64,000 nucleotides of DNA. It comes from Prorocentrum cordatum (taxonomy: Eukaryota > Sar > Dinophyceae > Prorocentrales > Prorocentraceae). The DNA lies in NCBI GenBank assembly GCA_963575745.1, contig CAUYUJ010018328.1, positions 121,201-185,200 of the forward strand. Reading direction: 5' to 3'. This document shows, in pieces, positions 1 through 10,297 of the stretch (positions are counted from its first letter, which is position 1; the number at the start of each line of letters is the position of its first letter). The translations under genes were made by a program, and so were the position numbers. Below the pieces are notes generated by a model. That model was given only the letters and a program-made list of their open reading frames with translations. It was not told the origin of the DNA and did no database searches.

Positions 1-17
1 TCACAGAGCAACTCCGG

Positions 18-1358
18 TTGCTCCGGACAGAGAACCAGCAGTTTCAGATCACCGTGACCCAACAACAGAACCAGATTGGAACCCTTCAGCAGAGCCACGC
101 CGCGGCGGGCGCGGCAGCAGCTGCAGCAGCAGCTCCGGGCACCACTGAGGTGCTGCAGCAACTTGTGTCTGTGCTCACAGAGCAGACGAAGGCCCTCGCA
201 CGGCGCGAGAGGCCGCAGCTGGTGGACCAGAAGGCCATCGGGAAGCCATGGGCATTCACAGGGGATGAATCCAGGTTCCCAGAGTGGACCCGCAAGATAG
301 AGGACTATCTGTGCGGTGTGGAGCCTCTGCTGGGCCGTGCGCTGGAGTGGGCCCTGGACCAGGACGACGCTGTCAGTTCCGACGACGTGGACCTCCAGTT
401 CGGAGGCGCGGACGACAATTTCATCGAGGGCATGAAAGGTCTCAATCAACAGTTCAAGTCCGTCCTTGCCAGCACCGCAGAAGGTGAGGCATGGAGGATC
501 GTGCAGAGCTGCCCCGGGAACGGCTTGGAAGCTTGGCGGCTGCTGCACCGCCGCTTCGACTCGCTCAGCGGCGGGAGGCGCCGGACACTGTTGAGGGCAA
601 TCATGTCACCCAGCAAGGTGAAGATCGAAGAGCTGGGGACAGCACTCCAGACGTGTGAAGCAATGGTGACCAGCTACAACAAGAAAGCGCAGAAGCTCGG
701 AGAGGCACAGATTGCTGACGGCTTTCTTGCCTCGGCCTTGGAGGCCATGGTGCCCGAAGAGCTGGAAAAACACTTACAGCTCAACGCGTCCAGGCTGAAG
801 AGGTGCGCCGACGTGCGTGCTGAGGTGGTGCAGTATTACGAGACCAGGACGGGGAAACAGGTCGAGATCAGCGTGGGGGACCGCATGCCGATTGCCAGCG
901 CGGATACCGGGATCAAGCCCATGGATGTTGACTCTCTTGCTTGGAAGGGCAAGGGCGGCTCCAAGGGAAGCAAAGGTAAGGGCAAAGGCGAAGGCATAGA
1001 CGGCAAGGGCAAGGCCCAAGGGGGCAAAGGAGACAACCCCCGACCTGCCCCGTTCGAAGGGTACTGCAACAACTGGTGGTGTCGCAAGTGGGGCCACAAG
1101 GCACAGGACTGCCGGGCGAAAAAGCCAGCCGGCCCGAAGGCGGAGGCGAAGCCCCTGGCCAAGGGCAAGGCGAAGGGCAAGGGCAAGCGCGCCGGCTCCT
1201 TGGACGCAGAGCAGGAGGACAACGGCGAGCCAGAAGGCGAACAAGGTGCGCTGGACATGGGGGCTTTGGACGCCGGGTTCCCAGCCAGACACTGCACCGA
1301 CGGCTACCTCAAGTTCAACCTTGACACCGGTGCCGCCGCGACGGCGCACCCGCAGTAG
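18..1358 (+). CDS. gag: copia Gag, zinc knuckle and start of aspartic protease (N-terminus uncertain)
   Basis: Gag would package element RNA into a virus-like particle. The ATG at 18 may be internal, since the window starts just upstream. Residues 1-60 are Gln/Ala-rich. About 80-290 form the helical Gag core, including the stretch EAWRLLHRRFDS. Residues 310-430 are Gly/Lys-rich with a zinc knuckle at C350, C355, H360, C365. Its spacing is C-x4-C-x4-H-x4-C, two residues longer than the usual C-x2-C start, so zinc binding may be altered. The protease active-site motif LDTGAA follows (D436). A TAG stop only 10 codons later cuts the protease off. This is either a disabling mutation or a Gag/Pol boundary needing readthrough; the second stop at 1623 favours decay. 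Confidence 0.8.
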   Translation: MLRTENQQFQITVTQQQNQIGTLQQSHAAAGAAAAAAAAPGTTEVLQQLVSVLTEQTKALARRERPQLVDQKAIGKPWAFTGDESRFPEWTRKIEDYLCGVEPLLGRALEWALDQDDAVSSDDVDLQFGGADDNFIEGMKGLNQQFKSVLASTAEGEAWRIVQSCPGNGLEAWRLLHRRFDSLSGGRRRTLLRAIMSPSKVKIEELGTALQTCEAMVTSYNKKAQKLGEAQIADGFLASALEAMVPEELEKHLQLNASRLKRCADVRAEVVQYYETRTGKQVEISVGDRMPIASADTGIKPMDVDSLAWKGKGGSKGSKGKGKGEGIDGKGKAQGGKGDNPRPAPFEGYCNNWWCRKWGHKAQDCRAKKPAGPKAEAKPLAKGKAKGKGKRAGSLDAEQEDNGEPEGEQGALDMGALDAGFPARHCTDGYLKFNLDTGAAATAHPQ

Positions 1359-1808
1359 TGGTTCGAGGGCCACGAGGCGAAGCACGACGGCAGTCACAAG
1401 GGCTACGTCACAGCGAGCGGGGAGAGGATCCCCGACTACGGCGGCGTCAAGCTGCGGTGCGCTGATGAGAACTCGATGGTGCGGAACATCGCGGGTCGGC
1501 TCACGGGCGTGCACAAGGTTCTGGCCTCCGCCTCCCAGGTGGCTCGGGCAGGGCAGCTGCTCGTGCTGGAGGAAGGCGGGGGGCGCGTCATCCCTCGCGA
1601 CGGCATCATCGGCAAGAAGCTCTAGCAGGAGCTGGACAGGTTGGTACAGAAGTACGGCCACGAGACCCTTCTGCCGGTGTACGAGGAGAGAGGCGTGTAC
1701 AATTTCTACATGCGTGTAGATGACCAGACAGAGGTCGCCAGGCTCGAGGACCCAGGCACGCGGGCAGCCCCGCAGCCGGGTTTTGGGCGGCCGGACCTTC
1801 GTCTGTAA
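1359..1808 (+). pseudogene. remaining protease and pre-integrase linker, same frame as Gag
   Basis: The Gag frame stays open and protein-like after the TAG at 1356, apart from a second TAG at 1623-1625, and ends at TAA 1806-1808. It reads through a protease-like stretch (GYVTASGERIPDYGG) and then GVYNFYMRV, which resembles the segment ahead of copia integrases. No start codon is evident, so expression would require readthrough. It is the middle of the original polyprotein, now separated from the integrase by a frame change. Confidence 0.6.
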
Positions 1809-1858
1809 GTCCGCTGGAAGGAGCGCTGGCAGGGGCGGGCAGCCCCGCGCCTGCCGAG

Positions 1859-4765
1859 GTGCCGGCCGCAGAGGCGGCCGGGGCACCGAGCGTGCCAGAC
1901 GACGAGGCAGCGGACGAGCAGCAGGAGCAGCGCCATCGGGCATGTGCGCGCCCACCTACGCGGCAGGAGGTCGAGGGCCACTACGCGATGGGGCACGCGC
2001 AGTTTCGATCGTGGTGTCGGCGCTGCCAGGCAGCACGAGGCATTGGAGAGCAGCACCGGGCCGGGGAGGAGCCCGAAGGCGCAGATCCCGTCATTTCTTC
2101 AGACTACGGGCGCATGAATGATGACGGGGACGAGGGCGCCACAATGCCCATGCTCGTCATGAGAGACAGAGCGACGAAAGGTTATATGGCGACAGCAATC
2201 CCGAGCAAGGGGGTCGAGCCCTACGCGGTCAGATTATTTGCCGGGTGTGTCGAGGAGCTTGGATGGAAACGGTACGTGTCCAAGTCAGACAACGAGGCAA
2301 GCTTGGTGGCGCTGAAGGCCGCCGCCGGTGATGCTTTGCCTCGAGTGGAGATGGTGCCGCAGGAGAGCCCTGTAGGCGACCACCAGGCCAATGTAGAGGC
2401 CGAAGCAGCTGTCCGGGAGGTGAAGCGGACGATGAGGTCTTTGAAGGAGGCGCTGGAGGAGAGGATCCAAAAGCGCCTGCCTAGGACACGTGACGTCTGG
2501 ACCTGGCTTCCCAGGCGCGCTGCTGCCTGCCTGTCGCGGCACAGGGTGGGCGACGACGGCCGGGCGGCCGAGCAGAGGGGAACCGGGAGGCGCTGGAACA
2601 AGGCCCTGATAGAGTTTGGGGAGCGCATCCACGCCCGGTTGGCGCAGGAAGAGCCGAGGTCCGGCTTTGCGCCCCGGATGGTCGAGGGCATCTACGTCGG
2701 GCGCCGCGCGCGGACCGGTAGCTTGATGGCGATGGCGGCGGCAGGGGTGGTGCGAGCCAAGACCTTCAACGAGATGACGGTCGAGGAGCGCTGGAAGGCG
2801 GACTTCTTCGACGACCTCAAGGGCAAGCCTTGGGGCATGGCGCCGGGTGCGGGAGGCTCCGCCCTGGCCAGGGCCGCCGCCGCGGGTGGCCCCGCAGTGG
2901 CGGCGGCGCCGCCGCCGCCGCAGCAGCCGGTGGCGCAGCGCGCCGGAGGCGCAGGAGGCTCTGGAGGAGGTGTTCCTGGGCCTAGGAAGTTGTGCATCCT
3001 GAAGAGGGGCGTGCAGACGCATGGCTCCGCGCCGGAGTGCGTGGCGCGCGGGCGCGTCGCTATAGACTTGCCGGCTGGCGTGGCGCGCGCGAGGCAGCGC
3101 GCCGAGCGGACGGCCGAGGAAATCCGCGCGGACCCAGTGCAGAGGCACCGCGTGGAGGCGCAGGCAGCTCGGCGGGCGCCGGGGCCAGACGAGGGGGCCG
3201 CAGCAGGAAATCCTCATCGTCCTCTCTCCTCTCCTAACCATCCTCATCAGCCTCATCGTCGTGAAGGACAGCATGGGGGAGAAGAAGCAGGAGGAGCAGC
3301 AGGAGGAGGGGGGCGAGGAGGAGGAGGGGCAGCAGGAGGACAGCCTGGAGAAGGAGACGGACCGCAGGGAGCAGCAGGAGAGCCCGGGTCAGCTGCGCAC
3401 GGCAGCGGCAGTTCGGCGGGTAGCCCCGCAGCTGTCGAATCGAAGCCGGGGCGCGCCGAAGCCTCCCGAGAGCCTCTGGCAGGCTCAGGGGAACGACCTT
3501 CAGCGAAGAGACGTGTAGAGAGGAGCTCTGGGCCCCAAACTGAGCTCAAGCGGAAGCTGGTGGGGGCACCAGGGCAAACTGTCGAAGATGATGTAGAGCT
3601 GCCGCCAGCAATCCAGCTTAGGATCCAGGACGGGATGTCTGGGGCATCGCATGCGAGTGCCAGTTCGGGCGCCCCCGTGCTTCCTCTTGCGGGTGGCCCC
3701 GCGGGAGCAGCCGGTGAGGGCGGAACGCCGGCGGGAGGCTCCGCCAGCGACGCTGCTGGGTCCGCCAACCCAGGCATGGAAGTAGGATCTCTGGATCTTG
3801 GGGGGCTCTCGTGCGACAAGGAACCGCTCCGAGGAGTATGCCGCCACAGCATTGCATCGTCTTTCGAGCGTGACGGCGTCGAACTGTCATCCTTGGAGCT
3901 GGAAGAGATCACACATCTTTCACTGGAGTTGGGAGCCGTGGATGTGCCTGCGCTTCAGGCTCACTTTCGTTCGTTATGTTCGTTAGGAGGCGCATTGGGC
4001 ATGAAAACAATAATTTGCGTAGACATGGAGGCGCCGAAACCTGACGGAAAGCATTGGGTCTTTAGTGACGATTCAGACGTGGCTGACTGGTTCAGGGCAC
4101 TTGGACGTGAAGGCCCGTATCTTCTCATAGGGTCGCCTCCGCGTGTTGCATTCCATCTTCTTCAGGGTGGCAGTTGCAAAAGGGATCCCAGTGCCATGGC
4201 CAAGGCCATGGATATTGCTCGGAAGCCTTTGCGGGTAGCTTGCGAAAGCTATCGTCGACAGATGGACCGTGGTAAATATTTCCTTCACGCACGCCCGCAT
4301 GATGTCAGGAGCTGGCATGATGAACAGATCAAGGCATTGCTTGCTCAAGAGAAGGTATCACGAGTGAAAGGTCCAGTGTGTAAGTGGAGTTTGGATGTTC
4401 AAGCCCACGAGAGGGCGCGAGATGGTGGTGCACGCTATCAAAGAGAGTCCACCGGTTTCATGACGAATCTCCCAGACTTGGCCAGAGAACTGGCTGAACA
4501 ACGCCAGACCGGGTCGGAGGGCGGGCAGCCCCGCCCCGAACGCCACTATCACGTGAAGATTGTGGGTGGCTTGGTGAGGCGTGCGCCGGACCTCCCCCTT
4601 AGGGCGGTCAAGCGTGCCCTGCGTGCCATCAAAATGAGCATGCGTAGTGAAGGACATCTCTGTGAGCTGGCTGAGGCCGCGGCCGGGCCACTCCCGCTAG
4701 GCCCAGATCCGTTCGAAGACAGCCGAGAGCTTCTGAACGACGGCGAGCGGTACTGTATGATGTGA
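1859..4765 (+). CDS. pol: copia integrase with long low-complexity C-terminal region
   Basis: Integrase joins the cDNA copy to chromosomal DNA. The N-terminal zinc-binding set is H41, H46, C53, C56. The catalytic triad is D82 (SDYG), D144 (KSDNEAS) and E180 (ANVEAEAA); D144 and E180 have exactly 35 residues between them, the D,D-35-E spacing. Residues 235-330 match the copia integrase C-terminal part (FAPRMVEGIYVGRR). Residues 340-650 are Ala/Gly/Pro/Glu-rich with several AGxPA pentapeptides, and 690-960 are a conserved-looking linker toward RT. The frame differs from Gag and from RT. It overlaps the next frame by four bases. The residue triad looks intact, but production needs a frameshift or an independent start. 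Confidence 0.82.
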   Translation: MPAAEAAGAPSVPDDEAADEQQEQRHRACARPPTRQEVEGHYAMGHAQFRSWCRRCQAARGIGEQHRAGEEPEGADPVISSDYGRMNDDGDEGATMPMLVMRDRATKGYMATAIPSKGVEPYAVRLFAGCVEELGWKRYVSKSDNEASLVALKAAAGDALPRVEMVPQESPVGDHQANVEAEAAVREVKRTMRSLKEALEERIQKRLPRTRDVWTWLPRRAAACLSRHRVGDDGRAAEQRGTGRRWNKALIEFGERIHARLAQEEPRSGFAPRMVEGIYVGRRARTGSLMAMAAAGVVRAKTFNEMTVEERWKADFFDDLKGKPWGMAPGAGGSALARAAAAGGPAVAAAPPPPQQPVAQRAGGAGGSGGGVPGPRKLCILKRGVQTHGSAPECVARGRVAIDLPAGVARARQRAERTAEEIRADPVQRHRVEAQAARRAPGPDEGAAAGNPHRPLSSPNHPHQPHRREGQHGGEEAGGAAGGGGRGGGGAAGGQPGEGDGPQGAAGEPGSAAHGSGSSAGSPAAVESKPGRAEASREPLAGSGERPSAKRRVERSSGPQTELKRKLVGAPGQTVEDDVELPPAIQLRIQDGMSGASHASASSGAPVLPLAGGPAGAAGEGGTPAGGSASDAAGSANPGMEVGSLDLGGLSCDKEPLRGVCRHSIASSFERDGVELSSLELEEITHLSLELGAVDVPALQAHFRSLCSLGGALGMKTIICVDMEAPKPDGKHWVFSDDSDVADWFRALGREGPYLLIGSPPRVAFHLLQGGSCKRDPSAMAKAMDIARKPLRVACESYRRQMDRGKYFLHARPHDVRSWHDEQIKALLAQEKVSRVKGPVCKWSLDVQAHERARDGGARYQRESTGFMTNLPDLARELAEQRQTGSEGGQPRPERHYHVKIVGGLVRRAPDLPLRAVKRALRAIKMSMRSEGHLCELAEAAAGPLPLGPDPFEDSRELLNDGERYCMM

Positions 4766-6411
4766 ACGGTGGATGGCTCGATCCTGTCATGGTTCGACAG
4801 GCGCGCAAGTGCGAGGTCGATTGGTTGCGCCGGCAGGAGGTGTACGAGAAGCGGCCACTGCAGGAGTGCAGGAAAGTCACAGGGACCAATCCTATCAAGC
4901 TGTTGTGGACAGTCACAAACAAGGGCGACAACGTACGTCCCAACTACAGGTCGCGGATCGTTGTCCGGGAGAAGAGAGGCAAAGGCGAGGAAGGCCGGGC
5001 GCTGCCGGCAGCCTTGCTCTTCTCTGCGATGCCACCGCTGGAGGCGGTGAAAATCCTCAGTGCCAGGATGGTCCAGGAAAGGGTAAGTTCCAGAGGGCAG
5101 CCTCTCGGAATGAGATTCTTCGACGTTTCCCGTGCACACTTCTATGGCAAGGCGGAGAGGCCTGTGTACATAGAGCTCCCGGAGCAGGAGCAAGACGGAA
5201 TCCATTGTGGATTATTGAAGAAGTCCATGTATGGGACTCAAGACGCGTCAGCAATCTGTCAGTGGGACTACACAGGAGTGCTAGAGAGTGATGGTCATGT
5301 GGCGGGCAAAGCCAATCCAGCGCTCTTCTACAACAGTCGGGATGACTGCCGCTCGTTGGTACACGGAGATGACTTTTGCGCACTAGGTGGCGTCGCGGCG
5401 CTGGACCAGATCGAGAAGGCGCTCAGATCCAAGTGTGATCTGAAGGTGACGGGAAACCTCAAGTTGGGCACAGGAGAGGAGCAGGAGGTGATCTTCTTGA
5501 ACAGGGTGCTCAGGGTCGCGGGCAGCCCCGGCGACGAGAGGTTCGAGATCGAAGCAGACCCGCGACGCGCAGAGATGATCGCGAAGGAGCTTGGTTTAGG
5601 AGGAAGTTCTGCGAAGTCCCTGGACACGCCGGGACTCAAGAAGGAGGAAGCAGACGAGCAGGAGCGAGAGTCATCACCTCTTCTCGTAGGTGAGGAGGTG
5701 AAACGCTACAGGGGCGTCACCATGCGAGCTGCATATATTTCGCCTGATCGAGCTGATCTCGGTGATGCAGTCAATAATCTAGCGAAGTGCATGCAGTCTC
5801 CACGGCAGGTGGACATGGTTCGGCTAAAGAGGCTAGGAAGGTATCTGAAAGGTCGCCCGCGGGTGGTTCAGACGTACAGGCGGGATCTGAGAATCACGGC
5901 TGGCGAACCTGTCAACATCCTCGTCATGGTTGATTCAGACAACGCAGGGGACAAGATATCGCGAAGGTCCACAGTCGGACAAGTGGCGTTCATAGGAAGG
6001 CATTGCGTGAAGCACGGGTGCAATTTGCTGCAAGTCATCGGTCTTTCTTCAGGAGAGAACGAATACTGCGCCATCAGTGTGGGTGCTTGCGCCGGGCGCG
6101 GGATCAAAGGTATTCTCGACGATTTGAATGTTGCGTCCACTGTGAGGGTAGTCTCTGACTCCTCAGCCGCGCAGGGTTTCTCTTCCAGGCGGGGTGTGGG
6201 CAAGCTAAAGCACATCCAAACTCGGTGCCTGTGGGCCCAGGGGCGCATTGCCATGCGGCATCTGACATTCGGTAAAATCGGAACCAAGGAGAATTGTTCT
6301 GACCTTCTGACGAAGCCGCTAACGCGGAGAGAGATCGACGGCCACATGAAAAGCATTGGCCACGACTTCCGAGACGGACGGGCCGCAGCAGGGAAGCACC
6401 TTGTATGCTGA
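4762..6411 (+). CDS. pol: copia reverse transcriptase and RNase H
   Basis: The frame copies element RNA to DNA and removes the RNA strand. RT motif A is FFDVSRAHF (D121). The catalytic loop is VHGDDF with D203 and D204, the copia version of YVDD. RNase H-type residues follow: VDSDNAGD near 5935, SSGENEY near 6055 and VVSDSSAA near 6155. The typical copia ending CSDLLTKPLTR is near 6295. The first codon shown is GTG at 4762; the true protein is probably joined to the integrase frame by a -1 shift in the four-base overlap. There is no internal stop, so this is the best preserved part of the element. Confidence 0.88.
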   Translation: MNGGWLDPVMVRQARKCEVDWLRRQEVYEKRPLQECRKVTGTNPIKLLWTVTNKGDNVRPNYRSRIVVREKRGKGEEGRALPAALLFSAMPPLEAVKILSARMVQERVSSRGQPLGMRFFDVSRAHFYGKAERPVYIELPEQEQDGIHCGLLKKSMYGTQDASAICQWDYTGVLESDGHVAGKANPALFYNSRDDCRSLVHGDDFCALGGVAALDQIEKALRSKCDLKVTGNLKLGTGEEQEVIFLNRVLRVAGSPGDERFEIEADPRRAEMIAKELGLGGSSAKSLDTPGLKKEEADEQERESSPLLVGEEVKRYRGVTMRAAYISPDRADLGDAVNNLAKCMQSPRQVDMVRLKRLGRYLKGRPRVVQTYRRDLRITAGEPVNILVMVDSDNAGDKISRRSTVGQVAFIGRHCVKHGCNLLQVIGLSSGENEYCAISVGACAGRGIKGILDDLNVASTVRVVSDSSAAQGFSSRRGVGKLKHIQTRCLWAQGRIAMRHLTFGKIGTKENCSDLLTKPLTRREIDGHMKSIGHDFRDGRAAAGKHLVC

Positions 6412-7254
6412 CGTGCTGCGACGTGGGCGCGGGTAGCCCCGCTTGCCCAGCAAGGCAGGGTGGTGGACGCGGAGACGCCCAACCGGCCTGAGCTGATCAG
6501 CGGGCAGCCCCGCGGCAGCTCGAAACCACAACCTTTCTGAGTGCGGGCAGCCCCGCACAGCACTGAACTTCGCTACTGCGCGCTTCGCTACACTAAGCTT
6601 GGGCGGATCGCCACGCTCCGCTACCTTGAGGCGGCTGTGGAGTCGTGCAGGACGCTGCAATCTGGAATACAGTCCAGCGTGTAGCGAGGAGGGGTGTTGA
6701 AATATCCTCTCTGCATCTGTGCATGCATGATTATGATGAAAGTTGCTGCACTGTGTATGATCGTAACAAGCCCTTTCGGCACAAAACACTTCATGTTCTG
6801 GAACGTGAGCTGAACACGATCAAAGGGATGCATGCGATAGCCGACCTCCAAGCGTATACTTGTTTAGCGACGTTACACATAAGGGGCGCCGTCCAACTAG
6901 GAAACGAAATGCCACCCAGGCTGAACACAATGCGTACGCTAAAGTTTTTCCCCGCGGGCTCGGGGTGGGCTTCCACGGGGCCGCTGGCTGCGGCGCTGGG
7001 AGTGCCAGGCAAGTCCATGAGGCGTCCATTCAACCCGAGATCATGGTCCACCCGCCCCAGCAGGCAGATGGGGGACGAGGGGCGGATGCGAGGATTGGCG
7101 AGAGGAGCGAGAGGCCACAGAGCCAGGAGACACAGGAGAGCACGAAAGCAGCGTCGGAGGGAGGGGGGGAGGGAGGGAGGGCTGAGGAGGAGGAGGAGGA
7201 GGTGGAGGAGGGGAGCAAGGGAGGCACGCAAGGCGTGCTGTGGCCTCGTCCTGC
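6412..7254 (+). other. no gene recognised
   Basis: This is the tail of the copia element to about 6640, with three palindromes and a short duplicated phrase (cttcgctac, 6570-6590). A mixed-composition stretch follows, then a purine-rich GGAGG tract near 7150-7220. The open frames here have no recognisable domain. Confidence 0.5.
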
Positions 7255-9002
7255 TTGAGTACCAAGCCGCTGGGCGCCTCGCCGTGGAGGCAGCGGGCGG
7301 GTGGGTGTGGGGCGGTTGGTATATGGGCGATGGCCAGGTCCTTCTCCCGATGGCCCACGTGGCTGCCTACCTCAAGGCGTTCGACGCTGCCCTGGCCGCA
7401 TGCGGCGGGACTACTCGGTTGGCCCCTGACTCGACGCTCAAGAGCGTGGCGCGTTTGGTCGTCGGCGGCGCGGCGGCTAGGCCAGTGCCGCATGACTGGG
7501 CTAGGCCGTGGATCGGGCCACCTGCGCAGCCGCGGACGGGGGGTTCGGCCTTCGCCGAGCCGTCGACCTGCGCTACCTGGCGTTCCTCGCCAGCCGGGTG
7601 GAGGCGCGGGGGGGGGCTTAGCAGGAGAGGTCTTGGACTCATTGCCGGAGCCGTGGCGCGGGGCTTTATTGGCGCATTTGGATTCCACCTCCGGCGCGTT
7701 GGCGGCGTGGCAGGCGGAGCTCCCGGCTTCGACTGCAGATGTCGCAGCCCAGCTTTTCCAGGCTGGCGCGACTGCAGCGATGATGCGGGCTGCGCAGCTC
7801 GTGGGGCGGGTGCCGCTGCCCCCCCCGCGGGGCCTCCTCTGCCGACTGGCGCCGACGCGCTCCTGTCCCCGCTGGGAGCGGGCGATTTCGAGCGTCCTGG
7901 GGTCGCACCTGGCCTCCAAGCGCGTCTGGCTGACCTCGTGGTCCGCCGCCGTTTCGAGTCCGTGGAGGAGGCGCTGCTAGAGCGGCGCGACGTGGCCGGC
8001 CTGGAGCTCCTCCGCGACCTGCGGGCACCGGGCACCGACCATGGATGGTTGTGGGAATTCTCCGTGGCGCGGGCGCTTCGCCCGGGGAGTTCCTGATCGC
8101 GGCGCGCCCGTGGGTTGGCGCCCCAGTGCCCCTGGTGCATGCGCCCGCTGCGGCGCGGAGCGGGGCGTCGACGGGGCGCATGCCGTGTGTTGCGCTCCAG
8201 GGGTGTCCACGCGCGGCCACAACAGAGTGCGGGAAAAACTCCTGGCGCTAACGCCCCTGTCCGATGGGGCCGCGCGGTTGGAAGCGCCGGGCCTCATCGA
8301 GGCCGCGCCGTCCCTCGCCCGTCTTATGTGCTCACCGCTGCTGCCTTTGCCCGGCTGACGGCGCTCGACGTGGGCATCGTGGTGCCGCGCGCGGCTAGGC
8401 CGTGCGAGAACGCCGCTGCGGCTTACGTTAACGGCAAGGTCGGCAAGAACGCGCCGCACCTGCCAGCGCTCGCTGCTGACGGGGTTGCCTACCGTCCCGT
8501 CTGGGCGACGTGGGGCCGCCCGCGCGAGGACGTGTCGGCCGCGGTCGCGCCCATGGCGGCCGCGGCAGGGAGGCGTCTGGGCGCGCCTTTGCACGCGCTC
8601 CCCACGCGGGCCCGCGCCGCCATTTGCGCTGCGATCTGGCACCGAGCGGCGCGCATGGTTGCTGCAAGCGGCCCGCTGCTCGCCCGAGAGGACGTTGGCG
8701 CCCTCCTGCTGGGGGCCTGGGCCGCCCACGCAGGTGACGCCGACGACGCCGCCTCCGACGTGGACCCGCCGGTGGAGCCGCCCCCGGCGGTGCTCTCTGA
8801 CACCTGTTCGCCCGTCGCCTCCTGCCCGGCGTCGCCCGCCTGCCCTGCCCGCTTGTCCTCCGCCCTTGACTTGATTTTTTTCGTGGGCACGACAGGGCCG
8901 GTGGGGTGCGTGGCGTTGGCGGAGGCACTGCCTGGCGCGGCGGGCAAGGCGCTGGCCGGCCCCGAGGACGTTCTGGGCCCAGAGTGCGGCGACCCAGAAT
9001 GA
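7255..9002 (+). pseudogene. 3' relic of a non-LTR retroelement: RT motif C, CCHC finger, restriction-like endonuclease
   Basis: Pieces in several frames give one coherent order. At 7318-7338 the frame reads WYMGDGQV, which looks like an RT motif C (Y-x-D-D-G-Q) with the first catalytic Asp replaced by Gly. Downstream segments (LKSVARLVVGG, EVLDSLPEPWRG) fit an RT thumb. Around 8145-8200 a finger reads CARCG-(9)-HAVCC. It is followed by a stretch around LTALDVGIVVP (8358-8390), then VNGKVGK and YRPVWATWGR, a pattern I associate with PD-(D/E)xK-type endonucleases at the C-terminus of such elements. Frame changes occur at a run of G (7608-7617), near 8090 and near 8330. The family assignment is inferred from motif order. 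Confidence 0.45.
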
Positions 9003-9080
9003 CTCTGGCACGCTGCTGGTGCCGCCAGGGTGGCCGCCTGAACCCCATGGTTCAAAAAGATTAAGGAGACGGGCTCGAAA

Positions 9081-9460
9081 GTGCCGTCTTGGGGCCCTCT
9101 TTGGGCGCTCTTGGGGCGCTCTTGGGCGTGCTTGGGGACATCTTGGGGCCCTCTTGGGGCTCTCTTGGGCCGTCTTGGGGCCATCTTGAGGTTTAACAAA
9201 CCCATCGGAAGCGCAAAGGCGAGAAGGCAAAACATCTGGATTTCCTTCAGGTTTTGGAGCCATTTAGGCTTGTTGGGGAGGCCCTTGGAGGACACGAAGG
9301 GCACTTGAACCGTCTTGGGGCCGTCTTGAAGCCTCTTGGAGGCATGTCGGAGGCTATCTGGACCCATCTTGAAGCATCTTGGGTCATCTTGGAGGCTGTC
9401 TTTGGCTCTCTGAGGCCCCCAGTGGGGCCATCTTGGACCGAAAAGCACCCCCTGACATCT
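9081..9460 (+). repeat. degenerate minisatellite of CTTGGGGCC-type units
   Basis: Short units of about 10-20 bases built on cttggggccctc, cttgggcgc and cttggggccatc recur at 9088-9190 and 9310-9440. They flank a less repetitive stretch. A related GGGGCCCC-rich segment lies at 22650-22712. Confidence 0.6.
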
Positions 9461-10297
9461 CGCGGGGTGCCCTGTCCAGGCCCAGTTGAGGAAGTAGGGG
9501 GAGGGGTCAGCCCCTTCCCTTGAACATGGCGAGAAGGAGCTGTTGGAAGAAAAAAGGCAAGAGCTCGTTAAACAACCGACGCCCAGAGGGCTGGTGGGTT
9601 TCAATGGCATGGTGTGTGCTTCAACGCTCTGCCTACTGTACCACGATATGTTGTGTTACGCGAGCCGGTGTTGCGAAGTTTTGCTGTGCCATGACATGAT
9701 GCTGCGGGATGATTTGCTTCGATTGGCACTCTTTCTTGCGTTGCGCATCCAATATGCCGTCATCTTCAGAAAGCATACCCCTTCTTGGTGTCGCGCCGAT
9801 TGTTTGGCGAAAGACGCAAGCGGGTGCCTGCCAGCTCGCATTGGGCCCTGCAGCGGGTCTGCTCTCCTTCCTCTTCCTCATGTTCGTGCTCGTGGTGCTC
9901 CTCATTCTCTTCCTCCTCCTATGATCACGACCTGTTCCCCACGGTCCTGCTCCCTTTCGCTCCCCTCCTATGCTCTATCCTTTGCCTCTGCCTCCCTTCT
10001 CGTGCCGATTTTCCTGCGTCGTCGTCGTCGTCCTCAGTGTGGCCTGTGCCCCTCTGCCCCTCTGCGTCTTTTCCGTCTTCCGCCCCTCTGCCTCCATCAT
10101 GCCCTCCTGGTTCTTTTCCGCCTGCTCCATGCCCATTTCCAGTTCTTGATGTCCGAGGTCTTTCTCGACAGCGTTGCCTTTCCGGGGTCCATGTATCTTT
10201 CGACACCCGGCTCTGCGAATAAAGGGTGGGGGTTCGATGCGGCGGGAAGGGAATGCAGGGAGGGGGGAGGACGTTGTGGCGCCATCGCGCATTCATT
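9461..10297 (+). other. no gene recognised; C/T-rich
   Basis: A long open frame exists, but its translation is Cys/Ser/Leu/Pro-rich because the DNA is a C/T-rich tract (9860-10140). I see no domain, signal or plausible start context. Confidence 0.5.

Larger units (their letters stand above)
1760..6556 (+). repeat. dispersed 14-base palindromes, set in the first copia element
   Basis: The perfect or near-perfect hairpin GCGGG-N4-CCCGC occurs at 1760, 1835, 2882, 3416, 3689, 4521, 5518 (one mismatch), 6429, 6500 and 6543. The loop is CAGC, TAGC or TGGC. In coding parts it mostly reads in one phase as Ala-Gly-Ser/Gly-Pro-Ala. Copies also lie in the non-coding tail, so protein selection alone does not explain them. 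Confidence 0.8.
1..6640 (+). mobile_element. Ty1/copia retrotransposon, 5' end outside window
   Basis: The domain order Gag, CCHC knuckle, aspartic protease, integrase, reverse transcriptase, RNase H is the Ty1/copia (Pseudoviridae-type) order. Integrase before RT separates it from gypsy elements. The 5' LTR and leader lie left of base 1. No 3' LTR can be shown because its partner is missing. The coding part is split by two TAG stops (1356, 1623) and changes frame near 1810-1859 and near 4762. The right limit of about 6640 is an estimate from the last shared palindromes. Confidence 0.85.
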